Assembly: GCF_036785885.1 (NCBI RefSeq)
Contig: NC_092317.1
Span: 5,892,501-5,956,500, forward strand
Length of the DNA: 64,000 bases
DNA from: Coffea arabica
Taxonomy: Eukaryota > Streptophyta > Magnoliopsida > Gentianales > Rubiaceae
Direction of reading: 5' to 3'
Positions 21,151-31,479 of this stretch are shown here, piece by piece. A program made the position numbers and the translations under genes. Position 1 is the stretch's first letter. Every line of letters starts with the position of its first letter. Under the pieces are notes generated by a model. The model saw nothing but the letters and a program-made list of their open reading frames with translations, had not been told where the DNA came from and did no database searches.

Positions 21151-22037
21151 CAATAGAAAAGCAATCTAAGATACAAATGATGCCAGCAGTTAGCAAATTC
21201 CACAACAGCAACCAATTACATTGATGTTAAACTCTCTAGATGATCAGATGCAGGTACCTTTTCAAACTCATTCATCATACTACGTCACATTCCAAATTAG
21301 CGATCTTGAGGTTCTCCAGATGATCAAAAACAACTATTATGTAACTTCACGTTCTCATATCTTGAATAAAGCAAACATGCTCTCATAATAGGATAGTTCG
21401 GCCTTTCTTTTTTCCCCTTTTTCTTCTGTAATGATTGAAAAATGGAAGCATATCTTGAATAACTTGAGGTTCTCATATCTTGAATAAAGCAAGCATACTA
21501 TGTTTGCTGTCTTTAGTCTTTTTCTCCCTTTCAATTAACTAGTTTCACCCCTATTAATAAAAAAATTTCACATAGTTTGTAGCAGCTGATTTCTGCTTTG
21601 TTTGCTTTATTTACTCTATTCTCTTGTTGGCAGAAAAGGTTGCATGTATTTTGTATCTTCAAAGCTAAATGGAAAAATTCTTGTATGAATGGATTAGTAT
21701 CCTGGCCAATGTACTTGTAATTGTCATTAGATTTCATGATGGATGTTTATTGATTAGAGGTTTTCTTAATGTTCTTTAGCTTTTGTTACAAGCTCTATTC
21801 TGGATCATGTCATAGACTCATCTAATCTAATAGACTTTATGTTTGAATAAATGTCTAGAAAGCCGCCTATATTTTTCTTGTTACTTGCTTTTGGATGGAT
21901 AAATTAGTTGTAATGCCCGTGGAATACAAGCATCTCGTCACATGTTTCTTTTTGCTCCAGGATTGTGGAAAGTAGTTTTTATGCTACAACTGAAGTAGAC
22001 TTCAAGCAAAAGAAGCAATCGGGTGCTTAACTATACC

Positions 22038-22108
22038 AGCTACATTTACTACTACCTTCGCACCAAATTCAAGAGCTACATTTACTACTACCTTCGCACC
22101 AGCTATGA
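22038..22108. repeat. Tandem duplication, 36-bp unit
   Basis: AGCTACATTTACTACTACCT occurs at 22038 and again at 22074, in units of 36 bp. The match runs to CTTCGCACCA in the second copy. Confidence 0.9.
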
Positions 22109-22534
22109 ACAAAAGCTTATCCTCCAATTCAGGGAAACAAATCCAGCTGCTTTTCTAAAGTAAGGTCAAGAAATTTAACACCAATAGTTTATAATCAACC
22201 ATGCACATAGAATCTAGTTACAAACCAACAAATTTAATAGCCAGAGGGAATTGACAAGCAGCAAGAAAACAACAGTACAACAGACAAAATACAATCCAAG
22301 CAAAAGTAGAGCAAGGAGTTCACCTTGCAAAAGCCTGCAAAAGCACCAAAACTAAGCTTTTATCAATATTTCTTACAATCATAACTGAGCAAAAATGAGT
22401 AACCTCAATTATTTATGTTAAATACAACCCTTAATTATAAAGGGAGTAACATGAAGAGCAGAACAAGCAAATTGTGTCTCGTGACAAGAAAATAACATTG
22501 TAGCAAAGAAAATATGATCAAGGCGGAAATGGAG

Positions 22535-22780
22535 TGAAGGGCTCACCCTGCAAAACCACCAAAAGGTAGAAATAAAGCGAAGAGTTCACCTTGCAAAATT
22601 AGGGAACTGCAGCTTTCAATTGAAAAAAGAAGTTGCTTTTGAGATGGCTTGCACAGAAGATTAGTGAGACAAAAGAGTGAAGAATTCACATTGCAAAGCC
22701 GCTAAACCCTAGCCTTCAATTGAAGAAAGAAACAAATCCAATATGCTGCTTTTGAGATGGCTTGCTAACAAGATTACCTA
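22535..22780. repeat. Imperfect tandem repeat of about 120 bp
   Basis: Two units share a TTCACMTTGCAAA box, then TTCAATTGAA(A/G)AAAGAA, then TTGCTTTTGAGATGGCTTGC. The last 20-base box is identical at about 22632 and 22747. A looser TTCACCTTGCAAAAGCC copy is at 22319. Confidence 0.6.
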
Positions 22781-24450
22781 GGCAAGAGAGCTTTGTGCGG
22801 CTCCCGCAAACCGATTTGCACACATCCCACTGCCCACTCACCAGTAGAGTTGAAGCAACAACAATTACAAACAAGATGGACTGTCTTAGTTGGAGAAACC
22901 AAACACGCACCTGAAGCACAAATACAAAAGCTACCAAAGTTACCCATAATTACCGGATAACCGGTCCATGGCACTGTAGCAACTCCAACTCACACTTTTA
23001 GTTTAGTAATGATATGTTTTGTATAACACTGACATTTTTTCATTCTAGCAGCTTTGTATCAAGAGGCTAACTAAATTGATTCCAATTTCTAGTACAAACA
23101 GGAAGAAAATGCACATCATCATCTTTCATTTATTGCATGACGAACTGCAAACGCTTTATTCCTTTCTAATGCTAGCACTAATAATTTTATAGAACCACTG
23201 AAAGGCTTAATCAGGTTTTGGAAATTGCTGAACAACTGAAAGAGGTTGTCATGCTCACTTTGTGTCTATGAATTGTCCATTTAAGAGCCCTGTGCTATAA
23301 GTTGAACCTCATTTTTTTAGTTCTAATAACTGCCTTCTGAACTATATCTCAACTTTCTGAATTTATCATTTTGATTTTTATCGGTTGATCGCTTTTGTTG
23401 GTAAATGCATTGACAGAGGTGGATCTTAATGAAAATTTTTTCAAGGCACTTCTTTGCGTTCAAGAAATCCATGCTAAAAGAACGTTAATACCGATATATC
23501 CAAGGTGATGAATACCTATGTCCAATAGTTTGTATATGCACTGCCATCCAAGTGGACATAGTTTTTTCTGAGTGAGTTGGCCATTTGATTCGACATTATT
23601 TCCAAGCAAAGTATATGTATCCTAAGAGTACTTTGGCTTCTACAAATCTGGTAATGGGGTCAATATGTGCATGGGCCTAGCTGATTGTGAATATAATGCT
23701 GCTTTCTTATAATCATCGAGTACAAATAGTTTTTTGGCTTGGGAAAACGTTGGTTTACAAGTCTCTGTGATTGAAACCTGAAACCTGATATAAGCCACTA
23801 TAACATTAGTGTTGTTCCCTTGCATGGTTTGCTTCTTTATTTCTTGTTTCTTTTAGAGTTACCAGTGTCATAGAATGCAATATCTGTAAATGATAAAAAG
23901 ATAAATATTGGTTTCTGTTAGATTTTTCTTCTTTGTTTATTTATTTATTTATTTTTGTATCTATTCCTAACTATTGTATAAGAAGCACTTTTAAGTAAAG
24001 TGTAAAAACAATTTTTTCCAACTTTTTTTGGGACATGCAGATAATCTCTGATGCATTTTTTCAAAAAAAAAAAAACCCTACATCATCATATTTAACAGTA
24101 AACAATTTTTTTTTTTTTGGACAAGCACAAAACTGGTTATCCAACAACAGACATGTAACTTTACCCAAAGGCGAAACACCAAAAAAAAGGAAAAGCAAAA
24201 TCGCTACTAAACCCTAGTTAAAGTTATAGGGCAAAAGAAATGACTAAATCCAAACTTCTATGCATTCTGGATAGATTGAAAAAGACATCACTCTCCTTTT
24301 CCGACCTGTGCTTTCCATTCAGACAATCCAAAAAGTTCCCAGAAAATCCAAATGTGGACCGGCAAAGCAAAAACTAGGTAAATTGACGATCGTAGCGGAA
24401 CCTTCTCTAAGTCGGTGTAATTTTTGTTCCCTTTTATTTCATTTTTGTTT
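22781..24450. other. Intergenic, nothing recognised
   Basis: No gene supported. The patch 22790-22980 is less AT-rich and has two overlapping - strand frames of 66-73 codons, but neither resembles a known protein. Confidence 0.4.
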
Positions 24451-24454
24451 ATGA

Positions 24455-24662
24455 TCTTGTCTACTGCAAATTTAAGGAGGTAAAAAGGCAATTTTCTATC
24501 GATCATGTCAAATTTCAATCTGTCCCTACCTCATTCCCAAACGAATGCCCACGCCAACCCAATTTCACCCCTATCTCCGCCACTAATTCAACCCCAGCCC
24601 CAACCTTACCATGATTTAGGCTTTTCAAATTGACAAACCCCAACCAATCAACAGTACCTATT
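24455..24662 (+). pseudogene. Diverged copy of the exon-like fragment at 34227-34430
   Basis: The frame VYCKFKEVKRQFSIDHV here matches YCNHRFMEVKR, a stop, then FSTDQV at about 34355-34414. At base level both share GGAGGTAAAAAGG followed by ATTTTCTAYCGATCA. Downstream the frame stays open with a Pro-rich tail up to a TGA near 24610. The source gene is unknown to me; two copies 10 kb apart suggest a dispersed gene or transposon fragment. Confidence 0.35.
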
Positions 24663-25709
24663 ACATAATTCGCCCCAACTAATCTTAACAAACATACAAA
24701 CATATGAAAAAAATACACATGCATTAACAAATATATTGTTTCTTATTTATTATACACTCTGATATGTTGTATAATAGATCTTATTTATTATTGTCAAATG
24801 TATAGCATCTCATGCATAAGTTGCAAAATGGATGATGATATTTGGATGTTTTGTGTTTTATGGAGTGAAACACATAGTTTCTACCAATAAAGTGTGACAA
24901 CAATATCTACTAATTTAGACAATACATAACAAATACTTATTTATACACATGTAAGGTGGTTGATATTAAATTGAAATGTGCTAAAAAAAATACAATTATA
25001 TGTATGTTTCTAATATTTATTGTATTAACTTTTATCATGTATTATAAAATATAGAACATAATGTAGTTGTATCAATTGAAGACTATAAGTCACAAATACA
25101 GAACAGATTCCTATTTAACTCTAAAAATAGAAAATAAGGGACCACTTCCTATTATAGCTTAAAAACTTTATTTATTCAATTGGCCTTAATTTAATAATAT
25201 ACAATTTATTTTAATTTTTTGACAGTTTGTAATGATGATTTCTAAACCACTATAAATAATATGGTCTTTGACAAGTAAGTTATGATATTTGTTTGGCATT
25301 TATTTATAGATCTATTAAAAATTGATTAAAAAGGAAAATGATGACAGATCCATAAAAAAGAATAAAAATTCTACTCTTTGTCCTTTGTTCTTGTAAATGG
25401 AGAATATAACCAGTTATATATGCTCTAAATAGCTTGGTAAAAAGAACCAAAAGAACCAAAAGAACTTTAGACAATGAAGAGTACAATTATGAATTAATTA
25501 TTTCTTTCTTTCTTACACTAATTGACTTCCTATCTATGTTTAGGAGGAGAAATACCCATGTCTTCCTAGTTTCTGTAAATATTTAGAGTCAAACACATTC
25601 TAAAAGGCATCTTTATTCATATCACTAGGGGTTAAGTAGAGGTATTTCCTTAAACATTTTACATCTTATATAAATCTACAAGGTGGAAAGTTTATAGGGA
25701 TATTATTGA
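24663..25709. other. AT-rich intergenic DNA
   Basis: Very AT-rich sequence with no coding signal. No repeat that I could delimit. Confidence 0.5.
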
Positions 25710-26090
25710 ACAATAGGAGGATTATGCGGTATTTTAAGGAAATTGCTATTTACGTTAAAATCATTGAATAACAAATATTTCGTCCACAATCATAAATAGA
25801 AAATATCTGACTTTAACACACATACTAGCTGTAATTCAAGATGATTGCAACTGATTGAAGAGCATATGAAATGCATTCTAACATTCCTCACTTTCTTGAT
25901 GGAGTAACTTGTCAACTACGTAGCTCATCATTGGTCCTGCATCTAGGTCTTCCCCTATGAGTTGGAGAGTAACTCGAACTAGAAATTCAATATTTGTTCA
26001 TGGCAAGGTTTGCAATTTTTGCAATCACTGTTGGTGATGTTCTTCCATTAGTTTCAAGCATCTTATCTTTCACCCATGTAACGTGATCGA
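25710..26090 (-). pseudogene. Duplicated tail of the receptor kinase gene with its 3' flank
   Basis: About 25862-26090 aligns with 26615-26845, the last 70 or so codons of the lectin receptor kinase. Shared landmarks are CACTTTCTTGATGGAG at the stop end and GATGYTCTTCCATTAG further in. The flank also matches: 25712-25861 against about 26410-26614. Small deletions and substitutions break the reading frame. No kinase core is present. The spacing of about 750 bp fits a partial tandem duplication. Confidence 0.75.
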
Positions 26091-26626
26091 CACTGGAGTA
26101 ATTAGTGCTCTTCTATTATGAGCTAAAGACCCATTACTAACGTGATTGCGTGGGTAATTAGTCCTATTTTATTAAAAGATTGTGGCTAACAAACATTTTT
26201 CCATATATTTTATTAATTTTTTCAAAAAATTAGTTGTTAGCGCGTGACGGTGCGTGACCAGACTTGAATAGCAATTAACAAAGATCAGTCAATGGGATTA
26301 ATTGTGCTTAAAAGTTGAAATACTTGGGACCACATTTATTTTCATCTAAACTTCATGAACTAAAACTGCTCACGCCCTAAACATTTGAGATCAAAGCCAT
26401 AATTCTTTCTATTATTCAACAATAAGAGGATTACTTTGTAATTTAAAGTAAATTACTATTTGCCTTAAATTCAGAAAGACAAATATTTCTTACTTTTAAT
26501 ATTTTGTTCACAACAGTAAGGTGGAAACATATAAATTATATGAACATAAAATATCTAATTTTAACACACATATTAGTCAGCAATTTAAGATGATCACAAC
26601 TCATTGAAAAGTATGTGAAATGTGTT

Positions 26627-29173
26627 CTAACATTCATCACTTTCTTGATGGAGCAACGTGTCCACCACTTGGCTCATTGTTGGTCTTGCATCTTTGTCTT
26701 CCTCTACGCATTGGAGAGCAACTTGAACAAGAATTTCCACCCTTGCCACATCAAATTCAGCACTTACGGCAGGGTCTACAATTTTTGCAATTGCTGTCTG
26801 TGATGCTCTTCCATTAGCTTCGTGCATTTTCTCCTTCACCCACGTAACTAGTCTCCTTGGCTCCATTGCACTGGTGCTTTCCTCCATAGAACGGCCTTCA
26901 ACTGGGCTTCTTCCGGTTAATAATTCCAGCACAACAATTCCATAGCTATAAACATCAACTTTGGAGGTTTTGGGAAGATTGAAAACCCATTCAGGGGCCA
27001 TGTAGCCTCTAGTTCCCCTTATCCTGGAAAACGTTGATTTATTTGTCCCACCTCTATTCAATAGTTTGGACAGGCCAAAATCCGCCACCTTCAGCTGGTA
27101 ATTCGAATCTAGGAGTATGTTCTGAGGCTTTACATCACAGTGCAAAACCCACTCTAAGCACTCTTCATGCAAGTAAGAAAGTCCTTTGGCTATACCAAGA
27201 GCAATATCATACCTCTTTTTCCAATCAAGTCTGCCAGAATGCAATTTTTTTGCTAGAGAACCATGCTCCATGTACTCATAAACCAATAGCCTGTGCTTAC
27301 CTCCAACACAATATCCCCATATCTCAATCAAATTCATATGGTTCAACTTGCCAATAGTACTCAACTCTGCAATAAATTCAGCTTCTCCCTGGTTGGCTTC
27401 ATTGAGACACTTTATGGCAGCAACTCGATTATCTGTCAACACGCCTTTATACACAATGCCTCCCCCTCCTCGTCCTATTTCTACGCTGAAGTTTCTTGAT
27501 GCCTTTTTCAACTCAGCAAAAGTGAATTTCCTGAATCCTGTTGCAACCTGAGTGTAACCCTGTATTCTTGCACTAGATCCTCGTCGGGTTTTGAACAAGT
27601 GAGTGAAGAAACATATGATCTCAAAAGCCCCAACTGCCAAAGTGCACCATAAGAATGACTTCACCCACCCATATTGACCTTTTTTCTGATATGCTCGATT
27701 GAGTGAAACAACATCGGCTGTGCACTTTAAGTTGGTTTGTTGAAGAGGATTTTGATCAAATGAGGTTAAAATGGATGGGGGCAATCTTACATAAAATGGA
27801 GAATCAAAACCAATTGAACGATACCCATTGAACAAATTGGCCTTAGGAAAACAATTATAGTAGCCATTATCTTTATCAAATTTGAATTGAAAGCCTTTGC
27901 AACTGCAATAGTTGAGGCATAAATTTTGACAATTATCAAGAGTGGAGTTACTAAAGAAACCAATATCATAGTCATAAAATTCAACATTTTGGAGAAGAAG
28001 AAAACCTGATGCATTACTGTCATTGCATGGCAGTTGGAAATCTGGTTCGCATCCATAAGCCCAATCTTTCTGGCTTTTGATCTTGTATCCAGGTACACAA
28101 GTGCATTTTCTTCCGGTCTCATGGGCGTAAGTGCACAAACTATTTTCCCCACATATCCCATGAACTTTGCATGGTTGCAGTGAGGTGCCACGTAACTTTC
28201 CAATTCCGACTTGCCATATCAAGACTGTAGACCCGAAGATTGCCATCGAAATCTATGGTCAATCTTCTCTGTATGCCTGGACCATAATCAACAGTAATAA
28301 AGTCAAACTGATCTGATGACTGGAATCTCCCCCATGAATCAAGAGCGGCAACCTTACTGTTGTTATAAGTGGACCTCCCGTTGTCCCAACTCCGTTTCCA
28401 TGGGTCAGGCCATGAAATACTTGCTCTTTGAGGACCATCGTACAATAGACTAAGGACGTAGTGTGTTTGGATTGTAAGTTATTTGAGATATTTTTACTGT
28501 AGCACTTTTTGTGATGTGATGTATGTGAGATAAAAAGGTGTATTGAAAATTGTAATGGTGATGTAAGCAAATATATTTGGGCAAATAACTTACAATCCAA
28601 ACACACGTTATCATCATCAAAGTATAACTTGTAGAATCCAGAAGAATAATTCGTCAGGCTTCTGGAAGATATGAGAACAGAGTTTTGGGTGAGCGACTGC
28701 CCTGGAAGAAGCGTGTTTGTTGGGCAGTCAAAGCTTTGCCAAAGATTTCCGCCATCTATATTGCTCAGCACAAGGTTGCCATTGTCATGGAGTTGCAACT
28801 GAAGAAAAGAGTTCGATTGCGTGCTACTCGTCCAAACAGTAAACTGTCCTGCATCTGCCAGCACAAGATTGCCAGATTTGAGCAGGAAAAGCCTGGAATG
28901 TTTTCCATTAACCGGTCGGTCCCTATTGGCCATCCAGACAATGATGTAATTTCTATGATCATATAGCTCAGTAAACCATATGCTAAAGCAATACGCATTC
29001 TCGCCAACTCTGAAAAATCCCGCGGTGAAATTTCCATGCGGCTTTGAAATCAGAACATCTTGAGAAGAAAGTGATGATCCTGTACTCAAACTATTAGTTC
29101 TTTTCGAGGATGATAAAAATGGTAATGACAGAGCTAAAACAGAAATTAAGATAGCATTAAAGAATAGACCCAT
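26627..29173 (-). pseudogene. G-type lectin S-receptor-like Ser/Thr kinase (ZmPK1/SD-2 type), disrupted
   Basis: Receptor-like kinase of the plasma membrane, read from an ATG at 29173 to a stop at 26627, without introns. In order: signal peptide (MGLFFNAILISVLALSLPF), bulb lectin domain with WMANRDRPVNG and LWQSFDCPTNTLLPGQ, S-locus glycoprotein-type region, EGF-like CKVHGICGENSLC, PAN-like cysteine region, one membrane segment near 27650-27590, and a kinase domain. The kinase has the G-loop IGRGGGGIVYKG, the lysine in AAIKCL, the non-RD catalytic loop HCDVKPQN, DFGLSKL and GYMAPEW. Two lesions break it: a 146-bp MITE at 28461-28606 in the S-domain, and a one-base frameshift near 28185 just before the EGF-like cysteines. 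The frames on the outer sides of the two lesions agree, but the part between is out of frame and reaches a stop at 28259. Confidence 0.85.
28461..28606. mobile_element. 146-bp MITE inside the receptor kinase pseudogene
   Basis: Perfect terminal inverted repeats of about 25 bp (GTGTGTTTGGATTGTAAGTT... and its complement ending at 28606). The flanks read GTA and GTT, a possible imperfect 3-bp target duplication. It has an internal ACTGTAGCACTTTTTGTGAT and TATGTGAGATAAAAAGG. Related pieces are at 39540-39650 and 57233-57361. No coding capacity. It is inserted in the S-domain between DDDN and the VLSLLYDG part. Confidence 0.9.
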
Positions 29174-29537
29174 TGGAGAAGTGTAATTTTGCAAGTATAT
29201 GCATGCAAACATCTTGCGGACAAACATGGCAAAAAGTAGACGAATATATAGACAGTATGAGTGGTCTCTCGTAAGTCGTAAGTCATGGCTTCTTGACTTC
29301 TTGTGGTTGTGGAATTACGTGTTGCAGTTGTGCAGATTGGAAGTCAAGCCACTTTGCATTGATTTTCTTCAAGAGTTTGGCAGGGCTTTGATTAGACTGG
29401 TGTAGCTGGGAATCATCGTACAAATGTACAATAGAATAGGAGGGTAAGTCATCCTTTCTAGTCAACGAGAAAGGTTAAAGTTGCATCATTTGCGTATTTA
29501 CTCCGTCGAGCGAAGTTTAAACCCTTTTGATACGGAA

Positions 29538-30441
29538 ATAGGGGTGTTGTCGAGTCGAGTCGAGTCGAGGCAAAATAACTAAGATCGAGCTCGTTAAGCT
29601 TTTAAAATTCGAGCTCGAACTCGAGCTCGACATCAATTTATGGAACTGGAGTTCGAACTCGAATTCGAGTTTAATTAAATGTAATTAATTCAAATCAAGG
29701 TCAATCGAGCTTATTCGAGCTCAATCAAGTCTAATCAACCTCAAGTAATAAAAATTAATATTTTATATATAATTTTAAATAAAGGATATTATTGACATTT
29801 CACAATAATAAAAATAAAAATATATATTATAAAAAGCTCGATAGAGCTCGTCGAACTCTCGAATATTATATTTCCAAAATCGAGCTCGACTCAATAGCTC
29901 TAACGAGCAGTTCGAGCTCGAGATCGAGCTTGGCCAACCGACTTTGAGCTCGAGCTACTGACCAAGTAGCTCGCAAACTCGAGCCGAACTACTTGGTTCA
30001 GCTCCAGTTAGGGCTGCAAACGAATCGAGCCGCTCGAGTCAAATTCGACTCGAGCTCGAACTTGAGATCAAAATATTAAGCTCCGGCTCGCGAGTTCGAG
30101 TATATATATATATATATATATATATTGTTTTTTTTATTTTAAGTATATATATATTGTTTTTTTATTTTAAGTATATATATATATATTTTTTTTTTATTTT
30201 AAGTATATATATTTTTTATATTTTTTTAATTTTAATAGTAAAATTACAGATATATCCTTAAAATTTTATTATTTATTAAGAAAAAATATATTATTTTTTA
30301 TTTTTTCGAGCTCGAGCTTGAAATTGTCAGCTCGTCGAGCTCGAGCTCAAGTTCGAATTCAATGAAATTATGTCGAGACTCGATTCGATTAGGCCAAAAC
30401 TCGATTCGATTCGGCTCGTTTGCAGCCCTAGCTCCGGCCCT
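29538..30441. mobile_element. Outer hAT-like non-autonomous element, rich in TCGAG/GAGCTC
   Basis: Flanked by the 8-bp direct repeat ATACGGAA (29530-29537 and 30442-30449), as hAT elements make. Left end begins ATAGGGGTGTTGTCGAG; the complement of the right end begins AGGGCCGGAGCT. The body is full of CGAGCTCGAG-like palindromes and has no ORF of note. A second element is inserted near its right end. Confidence 0.65.
30008..30429. mobile_element. Inner hAT-like MITE nested in the outer one
   Basis: Terminal inverted repeats: GGGCTGCAAACGAATCGAGC at the left, and CGGCTCGTTTGCAGCCC at the right end. Flanks are AGCTCCAG (30000-30007) and AGCTCCGG (30430-30437), an 8-bp duplication with one change. 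Inside are a TA microsatellite (30101-30125) and repeated TTTTTATTTTAAGTATATAT units. Confidence 0.75.
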
Positions 30442-30449
30442 ATACGGAA

Positions 30450-31479
30450 GTTTATATACTTCACATATGTAATATACAGAACACTCGCTTTCTTATTTTT
30501 GTCAATTCGTGATTTGGACTTGAAACATATTCATATCCTAGTCACCAGCTTGTCCCCTCGGTAAGTTCCTTTCATTTAATTGGGTGGTTCATCTCAACTT
30601 CCATGGAAGCCTCTTTGAGCTTTCTCCATCAGAACAAAGAATCTAATTGGGTGGAGGCTGAAGAGGATTTAATTGTTCAAAAGTCCAACATTTTGTCTTC
30701 AAACGTTTTACCGAAATGCAGTTAATTAATGTGATAAATTTGCTTGAGGTTGTCGAAGATAACAGAAATGAAGCAGAGATTGAATGGTCGTGATTCATGA
30801 AAGAGCAAGCCATTGCGGCTGATCCACCCACTTTGTAAGACCAGCAATTTTGGCAGATCTATAATTGAATCATATATAGGTTCTTCTAATTGGTACCTAA
30901 TTGATATGCGTTATGCTTAAATCACACATAATTTGCCATGTGAATGCAGACATTAAGAATTATTATTCTATCTTGTATTTATAAACTTTTGGTATTTAAT
31001 TTTTCATTTCTATATATTAATGCTTGAACTCCTCTTTTAGCTAGTGCCAAATATGGATTGATCTTGTACAAGCACAGTTACAATATAGACATATGCAAAA
31101 AAAAAAAAAAAAAAAAACTATTGAAAACATATTAATACTAAGTGCAACATTCTTTACCATTTTTCACCCAAAAAAAATGTTAAATAAATAAATAAGTAAT
31201 CAACAAGATATTCCTGTTATAAATTTTGATTTATGCATCTATATCTTTTTTCCAATGATAAAAACATGTCGTGTTAAACAAATTGACTAGTGCATCTAAT
31301 TCTTGTGTTTGTGGCATACATAAGTTCTCCATTCACTGCACAGAGTTTTTTGTCATCAATCACTGGACCGCTGCATCAGATTTTCCAGTCCCTAAGGGGA
31401 ATGCTATATTAAATGAAGCGAATGAAACAGATACGAGTACTTAAAAGTAGAGACAATTTCCTCAAAAGGCTAGTATAGG
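30450..31479. other. Intergenic, nothing recognised
   Basis: AT-rich, with a run of about 21 A at 31098-31117. No gene or delimitable element. Confidence 0.5.

Noticed and set aside
28461-28606. The MITE as a spliceable intron
   Set aside because: It starts GT on the coding strand but has no AG at its far end, so normal splicing would not remove it cleanly.
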